From: Nocardioides sp. URHA0020
Lineage (GTDB): Bacteria > Actinomycetota > Actinomycetes > Propionibacteriales > Nocardioidaceae
NCBI RefSeq assembly: GCF_000620705.1
Contig: NZ_KK211171.1
Location: 265,143-329,142 of the forward strand
DNA: 64,000 nucleotides
Direction of reading: 5' to 3'
Below, piece by piece: positions 25,350 through 34,567 of the stretch (within the stretch, counting starts at the first letter, position 1; each line of letters starts with the position of its first letter). The notes under the pieces are model-generated. The model ran no database searches. It was not told the origin of the DNA and saw only the letters and a list, made by a program, of their open reading frames with translations. The position numbers and the translations under genes were made by a program.

Positions 25350-25928
25350 ATGTCGGAGAAGCAGACGCGTCGGCGTGGGCCGGTGCTCGAGCAGGCCATC
25401 CTCGACGCGGCTTGGAGCGAAGTGGCAGAACGGGGTTGGTCCGACTTCACCATTGCCGGCATCGCGGAACGCAGCGGGACTGCGAAGGCGGTCATCTACC
25501 GTCGCTGGCGCAACCGGGTCGACGTGGCGGAGGAGATGCTTCGGCGAGCCAGGAGTGCGGCTGCTCCGGAGTTCGTCTCGTCCGGCGCTCTGCGCGCCGA
25601 CCTGGTGGACTTCTTGGAGGGCATGGCGGCCTTTCTCGCTGGTCCGTTCGGCGAGGTGGCGCGTGGAGTGATCTGCGAGACCGACGGCCCGAGCCAGACC
25701 AGCCTGTTCGCTGTGGACCCCGTCATCGCCCAGGTCGCCGAGGTCGTGTCCCGGGCTGTCGGGCGCGGCGAACTGTGCCGTCCGCCTTCGGCCCTGGCCA
25801 TGAATGTCGGTCACGCCGTGCTGATGGCGGAGTTCCTTCAGTCGGGGAACCTTCCGGGCTCCGAGGACATCGCCGCGCTGGTCGACGACGTGTGGCTCCC
25901 GGCGCTGGGTGCCACGCGCGCCGACTGA
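25350..25928 (+). CDS. TetR-family transcriptional regulator
   Basis: A 192-residue regulator. The N-terminal helix-turn-helix reads EQAILDAAWSEVAERGWSDF...GIAERSGTAKAVIYRRWRNR (residues about 14-58). The C-terminal domain resembles the TetR_C family with FLEGMAAFLAGPFGE and ends at an acidic tail. It is divergent from the DUF4956-VTC-PAP2 operon with 166 bases between, so it may control that operon, itself, or both. ATG 25350 fits the usual short N-terminus; an upstream in-frame start at 25290 is less likely. Confidence 0.85.
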   Translation: MSEKQTRRRGPVLEQAILDAAWSEVAERGWSDFTIAGIAERSGTAKAVIYRRWRNRVDVAEEMLRRARSAAAPEFVSSGALRADLVDFLEGMAAFLAGPFGEVARGVICETDGPSQTSLFAVDPVIAQVAEVVSRAVGRGELCRPPSALAMNVGHAVLMAEFLQSGNLPGSEDIAALVDDVWLPALGATRAD

Positions 25929-25949
25929 GCGCGGTGTCTCGCACCAGAG

Positions 25950-25982
25950 AGGGGCGCTGGGCTGCACGGTCTCAGCGCCCCT
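25950..25982. terminator. Hairpin terminator between convergent genes
   Basis: Ten-base arms AGGGGCGCTG and CAGCGCCCCT around a 13-base loop, placed between the convergent tetR and GH106-like genes. Confidence 0.65.
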
Positions 25983-26006
25983 ACCTGGTGCTTCGGTGTG
26001 TCCCGG

Positions 26007-29000
26007 TCAGCGTCGCTTGCGGACGACCTTGATGGTGACCACCTCCGACTTGGACGCCTTCAGCAGGGTCGAGCCGTTGAACGTGGCTCCGATGCGGTGC
26101 TTGCCGACCTTCAGCTTCGGCAGCTTCACGACCGCTCGACCGTTGGTCACCTTGACCGTCCGGAAGGGCTTCCGGTCGACGGTGACGCGGACCGTGCCGA
26201 CGACCTTGGCTCTGGAGGACACAGTCACGACCGCGGTGGCTCGCTTTCCTGCCTTCATCGTGGTCGGCGAGACCTTGAGCTTCGTCGTGGTCGCCACCTT
26301 CACCGGGACCGGGGTCGGGTCGGCTGCGGTCTTCAGCACCGTGTCGCGGTACGGCGTGAGCACGATCGGACCCATGAGCCCGGTGTTCTGCCAGGCCGGC
26401 ATCTGGTAGTTCCCGTCACCGGACTTGCGGACCGCGTTGAACATCGTGGTCGCGACGCGCACCTCGATGGTGTTCTCGCCGGGCTCGAGGTTCGTGCCGA
26501 GGTCGATGCGGCCACGGTCGGCCTGGTTGACCGCCACTTCGGTGCCGTTGACGGTCACCGTGGCGGAGTCGAGGACGTCCCCGAGCGCCAGGTACGCACC
26601 GTCAGTGCTGGTCCAGGTCGACGGGAGGGTCACCGTGGTGGTGTACGTCCCGACGCCGGAGGCCTGCGAGAGGTCCACCGGTGCGGTGATGTCGCGCCAC
26701 GACGGCAGCTTGCCGTTCTCCCCTGCGGTGATGTCGATCGCAGGCTGGTCGGTCTTGGTCGTCGTGTACTGGTTCGCGCCCGGTGTCCAGGTCTGGGCGT
26801 TCAGCGTCCACGAGCTCAGGTTCTGACTTGCGGCCAGACCGCTGACTGCGGTGTTGCGCTGAACTCCGTTGCTGAACGTCGTGGCGTACGAGCCGTCGGC
26901 GGTGGCACGCAGCGCGAGCCCCTGCCCGCCGGTTGCCACGATCTCGCCGGTGCTTGCCACGGCGTGCACCGCGAGCGCAGGTGCAGGAGCGGTCGTGCTG
27001 CTCGCCAGGGCGAGGACGACGGCGTCGTGCGCCCCGACCTTCACATGCACCGTGACGCCGGAGTTGTCGCTGGTGTACTCGGCGATCGGCTCGATCTTGC
27101 CCGTCCAGGTGTCCAGTTGGAACGGGACACCGGTACCGGCGAGCGTGAGGTCCTGTTCGACGGGCGTGTTGGACCGGTTGTAGACGAAGTCGTAGCTGAC
27201 CCCGTCGGCTTCACGGCGTACCAGGCCCAGTGCCGAGGTCGGCTCGGCCGGCTCTACGGCCGGTCGGACGTTGGCGGCCTCGAGGGCTGCGGGCAGGTCG
27301 GCCTCGGCGGCCACCTGCGTCACGCTCGGCTGGTCCAGGAGGTCCTCGACGACACCGGCCAGGTCACCGGAGCCGGGCTTGGCGCCGGGGCTGGTGGACG
27401 GTGCGTCGCCGATGACGAAGAGCTTCAGGCCGTCTTCGGCGAGCTCGAGGAGCCGCTGGGCGTCGGGTACCGACATGGTCGTCTGGTTGTTCAGCACCAG
27501 CGCCTGCTGGTCGGAGGTGTCACCGAACAGGCCGCCGTCTGCCTCGACCGACACGTCGGAGAGGAAGTCGGGTGCGACGTAGTCGTAGGTGTACCCGGCC
27601 TGAGAGGTGGCGGAGTCGTTGCCGAGCATGTGTTGCACCGGACCCTGGCTGCCGACACCGTTGCCGAGCAGGCCGTACTCGGCGTAGTACACGCCGAGGT
27701 CGACGGTCGCACGGCCCTGTCGAAGTACCAGTTGGGTGCGGGCGAGTGCGTCGTTGACGTTCTTGTAGTCGGGCCAGCTTGCCTGCCTTGGACCGAACTC
27801 GTCGTTGACGCTGATGACGCCGAAGATGTCCCACGGGTGGTAACCGGGCCATGAGCCACCGTCACGGCCTGCGGAGCCGACCCCGGCGGGCGCGTCACGG
27901 TACGCGTAGCCGTGCCAGACGAGCTGGTTCACGCCCCCGGCGTAGGACTTGTAGATGCTGTCCAGCAGGCCCTGGGAGTACTTGCCGCCGACGGCGGTGC
28001 CGTCGCCGCCCTGCCCGAACTGGCCGGGGACGCTCGGGCCGGCGAGGCTGGAGCGGTAGCCGCCCTGGAAGATCGCGCAGCACTCCACGGACACGACGTT
28101 GCGGCCGGCGACGTGGGCTCCTCCGGCGACGACGCGGTAGTCCTGCTCGGCGCCGAGGGTGTTGTTGCCGGCACCGAAGTTGAGCGACTCGCCCTCGGGG
28201 ATGCCGGTCCTGGTCGCTGCGACTCCGGACTGGATGGGGGTTCCGTACGCCTGGGCCCGGAAGTTGAGGTTGTGGCTGGCTGCCCACCGCTGCATCGTGG
28301 TGACGTACCGGCCCGCGTAGAGGTCGCTGAGGGTCTCGCGGTAGTCCTCGCGGAACTTCGCTCCGACACCGGCCAGTTCGAACGCCGGGGTCCCGGTGCC
28401 CTGGAGACCGGAGCCGGCGAGGGCCGGTAGCAAGGTCGTCGGGTCGTAGCCGCGCAGGTTCGCGAAGTCCTGCAGGAGGTTCCACGTCCACTTCTGCGTG
28501 GATCCGAGTTCGAGGGAGTCCTCGAACACCGAACCCCCGCCGACCTTGTCGAGGTTCTTCTGCACTGCGTCAGTGAGGATGTTCTCGTCCCAGAAGCTGC
28601 CCTGGATGCGCGCACCACCGCGGCTCCAGTGGTCGACCACGTAGTTGGGCTGCGTGGCTGTGTAGCCGCCGCTCTGCGCGACGAGGCCGGAGGCGGTCTG
28701 GAGGAAGTCGATGACGACCCACGGGTTGCCGTTGCCGACCGGGAACGTGAAGTCGAGCTTCCCGCCGGTGACGTGACCGGTGACATCGGCGACCGAGTCC
28801 GGAACCAGACCGACCGAGCCGGTCGTGCTGGTGCCGCAAGCGGCGGCGCACTGTGCCACGAGCGTCTTGATGCGGGTGGTCTTCGCTACGTTGAGGACGG
28901 CGTCGTTGACGTCGTGGGGATTCTTGACCGCCGAGACGGACAGTTCGCCACACGCAGCGGTGCGGTCCCCGAGGCCGGTCACGACGACCTTCTCCGCGAC

Positions 29001-29705
29001 CCCGCCCGTGCCGACCGTGACGGTGTCGCCAGCGGCTAGGCCTCCGAGCTTCTCGACATTGAGGACGTCGTCACCTGGGGCGGCAGCGGCGCACAGTTTC
29101 GTCGTGACCGACGGCACCGCCGTGGTCGGCGACGGCAGCACGCCCGTGCGCGACGTTCCGGCGTCGTTGAACTCCCGGCCGTAGACGAGCTGCTGCTCGG
29201 CCTCCGGCTGGTTGAAGCTGTTCAGGCTCGGCACCGTGGCCGGGTACTGCGGACCGAGGTTCTGATCGACCACCAACCCGAGCTTGGCCGCCTCAGCAGT
29301 GATGACCTCGATCTTGTGCGCCCACAGCGGCGTACCCCACCCGTACTGGGCAGTGAACGCGTTGGACTGGTTGCCCGATCCCGGGACGATGAACGGGGAG
29401 ACCTCTACCCCGCCAGCACCCGAGGCCGCGATGTCGTGGAGCTCGTCACGCAGGACGTCGTCATCGGTGTACGCCAACGGCATCCACCACCGGTACATCG
29501 GACGGACACTCTTCGGCGGGCTTGCGAACGCTTCAGCAGTCAGGCTCGTCGGTGCGTGTGCCGGGGCGGCCGACGCAGGGCTGCTGCCCGCGACGGTGGT
29601 CAGCGCAAGCGCCGGCACTACGGAGGCGGCGACAGCGAGGGCAGCCGCGGCCGCGACTGCTGCGCGTCGTCGACCTCGCAGACGAACAGGTAGAGCTCGG
29701 GTCAT
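26007..29705 (-). CDS. Secreted GH106-type alpha-L-rhamnosidase-like hydrolase
   Basis: A 1232-residue exported enzyme. Residues 1-47 are a signal peptide (RRRAAVAAAAALAVAASVV...ASA). The start of the mature protein (PPKSVRPMYRWWMPLA, GAGGVEVSPFIVPG) and the EDSLELGSTQKWTWNLLQDF...RGYDP region are characteristic of GH106-type hydrolases that remove alpha-L-rhamnose from pectin and glycans. C-terminal beta-sandwich domains follow (LDLSQAS..VGTYTTTVTLP), and the final 85 residues are a basic Ig-like cell-surface module. A LacI-type operator lies 19 bases before its ATG. Part of a plant-polymer locus with the ROK regulator and GH3 enzyme. Confidence 0.83.
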   Translation of the reverse strand: MTRALPVRLRGRRRAAVAAAAALAVAASVVPALALTTVAGSSPASAAPAHAPTSLTAEAFASPPKSVRPMYRWWMPLAYTDDDVLRDELHDIAASGAGGVEVSPFIVPGSGNQSNAFTAQYGWGTPLWAHKIEVITAEAAKLGLVVDQNLGPQYPATVPSLNSFNQPEAEQQLVYGREFNDAGTSRTGVLPSPTTAVPSVTTKLCAAAAPGDDVLNVEKLGGLAAGDTVTVGTGGVAEKVVVTGLGDRTAACGELSVSAVKNPHDVNDAVLNVAKTTRIKTLVAQCAAACGTSTTGSVGLVPDSVADVTGHVTGGKLDFTFPVGNGNPWVVIDFLQTASGLVAQSGGYTATQPNYVVDHWSRGGARIQGSFWDENILTDAVQKNLDKVGGGSVFEDSLELGSTQKWTWNLLQDFANLRGYDPTTLLPALAGSGLQGTGTPAFELAGVGAKFREDYRETLSDLYAGRYVTTMQRWAASHNLNFRAQAYGTPIQSGVAATRTGIPEGESLNFGAGNNTLGAEQDYRVVAGGAHVAGRNVVSVECCAIFQGGYRSSLAGPSVPGQFGQGGDGTAVGGKYSQGLLDSIYKSYAGGVNQLVWHGYAYRDAPAGVGSAGRDGGSWPGYHPWDIFGVISVNDEFGPRQASWPDYKNVNDALARTQLVLRQGRATVDLGVYYAEYGLLGNGVGSQGPVQHMLGNDSATSQAGYTYDYVAPDFLSDVSVEADGGLFGDTSDQQALVLNNQTTMSVPDAQRLLELAEDGLKLFVIGDAPSTSPGAKPGSGDLAGVVEDLLDQPSVTQVAAEADLPAALEAANVRPAVEPAEPTSALGLVRREADGVSYDFVYNRSNTPVEQDLTLAGTGVPFQLDTWTGKIEPIAEYTSDNSGVTVHVKVGAHDAVVLALASSTTAPAPALAVHAVASTGEIVATGGQGLALRATADGSYATTFSNGVQRNTAVSGLAASQNLSSWTLNAQTWTPGANQYTTTKTDQPAIDITAGENGKLPSWRDITAPVDLSQASGVGTYTTTVTLPSTWTSTDGAYLALGDVLDSATVTVNGTEVAVNQADRGRIDLGTNLEPGENTIEVRVATTMFNAVRKSGDGNYQMPAWQNTGLMGPIVLTPYRDTVLKTAADPTPVPVKVATTTKLKVSPTTMKAGKRATAVVTVSSRAKVVGTVRVTVDRKPFRTVKVTNGRAVVKLPKLKVGKHRIGATFNGSTLLKASKSEVVTIKVVRKRR

Positions 29706-29723
29706 GGGACTACCTCAGCATGA

Positions 29724-29737
29724 TTGAAAGGTTTCAA
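29724..29737. promoter_or_regulatory. LacI-type operator
   Basis: TTGAAAGGTTTCAA is a perfect inverted repeat (TTGAAA-GG-TTTCAA) 19 bases upstream of the rhamnosidase-like ATG. It resembles LacI-family sugar operators, a distinct regulator class from the adjacent ROK protein; no LacI gene is in the window. Confidence 0.55.
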
Positions 29738-29891
29738 GTGACGCCGGTCACGCTAAGCCGTCGAATGTCGCCCGTCAACAAGAAACTAGGAGTGTCTTAT
29801 TTCGTCACACCTGGAATGGCCCGAGGCGCCGGCGTGCGGCGAAGCGCGAAGCCGTACCGATGGGCACGGATCGCGTCGTCGCGGCGGTGAA

Positions 29892-31076
29892 TCAGCCGAC
29901 CTGCGCGCCGTCGGCGAGACGCATGCCGGACTTCGAGGCTGCCAGCAGGGCGGCTCCGAGAGCCTCGGCTCGCGCGCCGAGCTCGGCGCGGACGATCCGG
30001 ATGTCGTGGTTGGCGACGGGCGGCAGGGCGAGCGCGAGGGCCTGGCGCGCGGCCTCGAGCAGCGTCTCGCTCGAGTGCGGGCGCGCGGTCAGGTCCCCGC
30101 CGATCACGACCAAGCTCGGGTCGGCGATCGTGCAAACGCCGGCCAACGCGTTGCCGAGGACCTGGCCGGCGTCGGCGAGCAGACGCAGGGCCCCGCGGTC
30201 ACCGGCGTCCGCGAGGTCGAGCAGGTCGCCGACCCTGGCCTCGGGTCCGACCGTGTGCGCCAGAGCACTGAGCAGGGCACGTTTGCTGACGACCGTCTCG
30301 AGGCATCCTCGAGCCCCGCACCGACAGATCTTGCCGTCGGCGACCACGGGAAGGTGGCCGAGCTCCCCGGCGGTGCCTGACGCCCCCACGTGCACCCGGC
30401 CTCCGAGCACGAGGCCGCAACCAACGCCCTCACCCAGCATCACGTAGACGAGGTCGTCGACTGCCGTGCCGGCGCCGAGGCGCCACTCAGCGAGCGCTCC
30501 CAGGGTCGCGTCGTTGCCCAGGTAGACCGGCAGTCCGGTCCGCTCGCCCAGGATGCCGGCGATGTCGACACCGCCCCAGTCCAGCAGCATCGGCGGAGAC
30601 GCGAGCGCGCGTGAGCCGACCACCGGCGCCGAGACGGCGACGCCGACAGCGAGCACCCCGTCTCGGGGGACCTCGCTCGCCTCCAGCAGGTCAGCGGTGC
30701 TGCGAGCGAGGTGATCGAGCGAGGCCGCCGGCTCGTGGTCGACGTCGAGGAAGTGGCGCTGCTGCATGAGGACCGTGCCGTCCAGCGACGTGAGCACCAC
30801 CCTGAGGTCGGCGTGGCCCAGGTGGATCCCGATCAGGGACCCGGCTCGGGGCGCAAGCCCGAGGGCCATGGCCGGCCGCCCGCCCGCCGCTGCCGGCTTG
30901 ATGCCGAGCTCGACCAGCACCCCCGCGTCGATCAGGCTGGCGACCAGGATGGAGACGGCGGAGGTGGACAGGCCGGTCAACCGGGCCACGTCGGCTCTGC
31001 TGCAACGCGGGCGCGCCTGGACAGCAGCGACCACTGCGCGGCCATTGCGGCTGCGCAGCGACTCCAGACCGACCAT
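29892..31076 (-). CDS. ROK-family transcriptional regulator
   Basis: A 394-residue ROK repressor. Residues 1-60 hold a winged helix (SRADVARLTGLSTSAVSILVASLIDAG); the rest is a sugar-kinase-like ROK domain with [52 protein letters not shown] and the zinc motif CRCGARGCLE. Such regulators sense sugars or sugar phosphates and repress nearby catabolic genes. It is divergent from the GH3 gene; an inverted repeat in the gap is a likely operator. ATG 31076 chosen; GTG 31082 two codons earlier is equally possible. Confidence 0.88.
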   Translation of the reverse strand: MVGLESLRSRNGRAVVAAVQARPRCSRADVARLTGLSTSAVSILVASLIDAGVLVELGIKPAAAGGRPAMALGLAPRAGSLIGIHLGHADLRVVLTSLDGTVLMQQRHFLDVDHEPAASLDHLARSTADLLEASEVPRDGVLAVGVAVSAPVVGSRALASPPMLLDWGGVDIAGILGERTGLPVYLGNDATLGALAEWRLGAGTAVDDLVYVMLGEGVGCGLVLGGRVHVGASGTAGELGHLPVVADGKICRCGARGCLETVVSKRALLSALAHTVGPEARVGDLLDLADAGDRGALRLLADAGQVLGNALAGVCTIADPSLVVIGGDLTARPHSSETLLEAARQALALALPPVANHDIRIVRAELGARAEALGAALLAASKSGMRLADGAQVG

Positions 31077-31117
31077 GCTCACGGCAGCAGCCTAGGCGAC
31101 TTAGTTCATCCATATGT

Positions 31118-31152
31118 GGACAAACAACAAAAAACCTTCCTTCGGTTTGTCC
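31118..31152. promoter_or_regulatory. Candidate ROK operator
   Basis: GGACAAAC (31118-31125) and its exact complement GTTTGTCC (31145-31152) flank a 19-base AT-rich spacer in the ROK/GH3 divergent gap. A related smaller palindrome TGGA-CAATA-TCCA follows about 5 bases on. AT-richness here contrasts with the surrounding DNA. Confidence 0.55.
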
Positions 31153-31267
31153 TTGACCTGGACAATATCCACGCCTACCGTCTGAGAGCCACGTCACGTC
31201 CCTCTCGGGCCTGAACTGGCTCTCTACTCGGCGCGCACTCGGGTGCGCACTATCTCGGAGCACACAC

Positions 31268-34200
31268 ATGGTCAGCAGCAATCGCCGACGCCTCGGCACC
31301 CTCCTCGGCCTCTCCCTCTCAGCGAACGCTCTCGGCGCCGCCGGCGTCGCGGCTGGTACGGCGTCCGCCTCACCACCCACGGCCCCATTGGCGTCCGCGG
31401 CGGCCGCCGCGGGTCGTCCGGTCTACCTCGACCGCTCGTACACCCCGGCGGAGCGCGCCGCCGACCTGGTGTCGCGGATGTCGCTGGCGGAGAAGGCCCA
31501 GCAGATGAACAGCAGCCAAGCCCCGGCCCTGCCGCGTCTCGGGATCGCCGCTTGGGGCTGGTGGAACGAGTCCAACCACGGGGTCAACGCGTCGACCATC
31601 ACGCCGACCGGCAACGCCACGACGCTGACCAACACCACGTCGTACCCGTCGGACCTGTCGATGGGCAGCACCTGGGACCCGGAGCTCGTCTACCGCGAGG
31701 CCTCCCTGATCGGTGACGAGGCCCGCGACACGGCGCCCGACAACCGGCTCAACCTCGACTTCTACGCCCCGACGGTCAACCTCGCCCGCGACCCGCGGTG
31801 GGGGCGCAACGACGAGGCCTGGAGCGAGGACCCGACGCTGACCGCGCAGCTGGCGGGGCAGTACGTCAACGGCCTCCAGGGTCAGACCACCGACGGCACC
31901 CTGCCGGCCTCCGCCCACGGCTACTACAAGGCGATCGCCACGCTGAAGCACTACGCGGCGAACAACAGCGAGGTCAACCGGCGCAACGGCTCGTCCGACA
32001 TGGATCAGCGCACGCTGCGCGAGTATTACACCAAGCAGTTCGCCGACATCGTGAAGTCGGCCCACCCCGGCTCGATCATGAGCTCCTACAACGAGGTCAA
32101 CGGGGTGCCGGCTGCAGCGAGCGTGCAGCTGATGAGCGACCTGGCGCGCGACACCTACGGGTTCGACGGCTACTTCACCTCGGACTGCGACGCGGTCTAC
32201 GAGATCCAGGCCGGGCACCACTGGCAGCCGCCGGGTGCCAGCGCGCCCCTCGACCAGTACTCCCGCTCGGCGTGGGCCATCGCCGCAGGCGAAGACCTCG
32301 ACTGCAACTGGGGCTACCACGACCAGTACAGCTACGGGAACACCGTTCCCACGGCGATCGCGCAGCAGATCAAGACCGAGACCGACACCTTCAACGTCGG
32401 CGACGTCGACACCTCGCTGACCCGCCTGTTCACCGCTCGGATCGAGACCGGCGAGTTCGACAAGGAGAACACGGTCCCGTGGGTCCGCGCGGCCCGCAAG
32501 CGCCTCGGTGGCGCCACCTGGACCACCTCGCCGGACAACAACGCGGTCACCGAGACGCCCGAGCGGCTCTCGCAGGCGCGGCAGAGCGCCGAGCAGGCCC
32601 TCGTGCTGCTGAAGAACGACAAGGTCGGCGGGACCTCTCTGCTGCCGTTGAGCGTCCCGAAGAACAAGGCCTTCAAGGTTGCCGTGGTCGGCTACTTCGC
32701 GCACCCGGCGCAGCTCTTCACCGGCGGCTACTCCAGCCGCCAGGTCAACGCCGGTGCCGCCAACAACATCGACGCCTACACCGGCATCAAGGACGCCGTC
32801 GAGGCTCGGAACCCGAACGCCCAGGTCGACTTCCTGCCCGGCGTCACCGGCGGGACCAGCGCATCGCAGCTCACCACCGTCGACCCCGACACCCTTGCCA
32901 AGGTCGGCGGGTACGACGCGGTCGTGGTCGTCGCCGGCACCGACGGGAGCACCGCCTCGGAGGACCACGACCGTACGACGACCGCTCTGCCCGGCGCCCA
33001 GGCCTCGATGATCAGCCAGGTCGAGGCCGCCAACCCGCGCACGGTCGTCTATCTCCAGACCGTCGGCTCGGTCGACGTGCGCAGCTTCGAGCAGACCAGC
33101 CCCGCCCTCCTGTGGAGCTCCTACCTCGGGCAGCGCCAGGGCCCGGCGATCGCCGACGTCCTGCTCGGCAAGGTCAACCCCAGCGGGCACCTGCCCTTCA
33201 CCTGGTACACCGACGACAGCCAGCTGCCGGCGATCACCGACTACGCGATCCGGCCCAGCCAGTCGGCTCCCGGTCGCACGTACATGTACTACACGGGCTC
33301 CCCGAGCTTCGCCTTCGGTCACGGCCTCAGCTACAGCAGCTTCCGGTTCTCGGACCTGAAGGTGACCGGCCGGTCCGTCGACGCCTCGGGCACCGTGACC
33401 GCCACCGCCAAGGTCACCAACACCGGCGACGTCGCCGGCGCGGCGACCCCGCAGCTGTACGTGACGACCCCCTTCGCCTCAGCCGCGGCTGAACGACCGG
33501 CCAAGCGGCTGCTCGCCTTCGACCGCGTCGTGGTGAAGCCCGGCAAGACCGTGAAGGTCAGCTTCTCCGCGCCTGCCTCCCAGCTGGCTTTCCTCGACGA
33601 AGACAGCGAGACCATGCACGTCGACCGGGGGACCTACGGCCTTCAGCTGGCAGCCTCGGTCTCCGATGTGCGCCAGCGCGCGTCGGTGCAGGTGACGGGT
33701 CGACTGGGTCGCACGCCCACGACCGTGTCGGTGCGGCCCGTGCAGTCCGGTGACGCTGCCGCGGACGTTGCCCAGCGGGTCGCGTTCGACGCCGGCGCCC
33801 GGATCGACCCACAGGTCACCGTCGCGACCGACGACGAGGCGCTGCACGGCTACATCAGCAAGGGTCGCAGCACGCCGCTCCCGGCGGGCACCAAGATCCG
33901 CTACCACTCCAACCGGCGCGACGTGGTCGCCGTCGAGCAGGGCGGCACGGTGCTTCGCGCCGTCGGACCGGGCGTGGCGACGGTGACGGTCGACGCGAAG
34001 CTGCACGGCACCACGGTGAGCACGACCTTCGTGGTGAACGTGGCTCCGCTGCAGATCACCTCCGAGCCGACGGCGGCGTTCACGGCCGGCACGGCAGGGA
34101 GCTTCACCGTGTCCACGGCCACCACGCAGTCGCCGACGGCCCAGGAGGTGCCGAGCCTCTCGGTGAAGGGCAAGCTGCCGGCGGGGCTGGCGTTCGTCGA

Positions 34201-34327
34201 CAACGGCGACGGCACCGGGACCATCTCCGGGACCCCGACCACCGCGGGGACCGTCGTGGTGCGGGTACGCGCAGCCAACGAGGTCAGTCCCCCGGTCGCC
34301 CAGGACCTCACGGTCACGGTGGGCTGA
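31268..34327 (+). CDS. Secreted GH3 glycosidase with Big/He_PIG tail
   Basis: A 1019-residue exported GH3 enzyme of the beta-xylosidase/arabinosidase-like branch. Signal peptide about residues 1-35. The (beta/alpha)8 domain includes WWNESNHGV, PTVNLARDPRWGRN, KHYAANN and the nucleophile motif GYFTSDCDAV (Asp about residue 306). The alpha/beta sandwich domain (VAVVGYFAHPAQLFTGGYS; GHLPFTWY) and the Fn3-like domain (FRFSDLKVTG... MHVDRGTYGLQL) follow. The last 250 residues add an Ig-like Big module and an He_PIG-type repeat (LPAGLAFVDNGDGTGTISG). Acts on oligosaccharides, probably with the rhamnosidase-like enzyme. Confidence 0.9.
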   Translation: MVSSNRRRLGTLLGLSLSANALGAAGVAAGTASASPPTAPLASAAAAAGRPVYLDRSYTPAERAADLVSRMSLAEKAQQMNSSQAPALPRLGIAAWGWWNESNHGVNASTITPTGNATTLTNTTSYPSDLSMGSTWDPELVYREASLIGDEARDTAPDNRLNLDFYAPTVNLARDPRWGRNDEAWSEDPTLTAQLAGQYVNGLQGQTTDGTLPASAHGYYKAIATLKHYAANNSEVNRRNGSSDMDQRTLREYYTKQFADIVKSAHPGSIMSSYNEVNGVPAAASVQLMSDLARDTYGFDGYFTSDCDAVYEIQAGHHWQPPGASAPLDQYSRSAWAIAAGEDLDCNWGYHDQYSYGNTVPTAIAQQIKTETDTFNVGDVDTSLTRLFTARIETGEFDKENTVPWVRAARKRLGGATWTTSPDNNAVTETPERLSQARQSAEQALVLLKNDKVGGTSLLPLSVPKNKAFKVAVVGYFAHPAQLFTGGYSSRQVNAGAANNIDAYTGIKDAVEARNPNAQVDFLPGVTGGTSASQLTTVDPDTLAKVGGYDAVVVVAGTDGSTASEDHDRTTTALPGAQASMISQVEAANPRTVVYLQTVGSVDVRSFEQTSPALLWSSYLGQRQGPAIADVLLGKVNPSGHLPFTWYTDDSQLPAITDYAIRPSQSAPGRTYMYYTGSPSFAFGHGLSYSSFRFSDLKVTGRSVDASGTVTATAKVTNTGDVAGAATPQLYVTTPFASAAAERPAKRLLAFDRVVVKPGKTVKVSFSAPASQLAFLDEDSETMHVDRGTYGLQLAASVSDVRQRASVQVTGRLGRTPTTVSVRPVQSGDAAADVAQRVAFDAGARIDPQVTVATDDEALHGYISKGRSTPLPAGTKIRYHSNRRDVVAVEQGGTVLRAVGPGVATVTVDAKLHGTTVSTTFVVNVAPLQITSEPTAAFTAGTAGSFTVSTATTQSPTAQEVPSLSVKGKLPAGLAFVDNGDGTGTISGTPTTAGTVVVRVRAANEVSPPVAQDLTVTVG

Positions 34328-34338
34328 GACGGCGAGCC

Positions 34339-34372
34339 GGCGCGGTCGTGGGCTTCGGCCCACGGCCGCGCC
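34339..34372 (+). terminator. Hairpin terminator after GH3 gene
   Basis: Fourteen-base arms GGCGCGGTCGTGGG and CCCACGGCCGCGCC (one G-T pair in RNA) with a CTTCGG loop, 11 bases after the GH3 stop codon. Confidence 0.75.
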
Positions 34373-34567
34373 GCTCTGCGCTGCCGAGGTGGGGCTCCAG
34401 GTCGGCACTGTCTCCTCAGGTTCCGGGATCGGAGGCCGAAGTAGTGCTTGTGTGACATGAGGGTCGACGAAATCCTGCGAGGAACGATCGCAGGGAGTCC
34501 TCCCCCGACCCTCGGCGCACCAACAACGGTACGTGGAGCCTGTGAGCTCGCTAGGAGGCCCAGGCTC

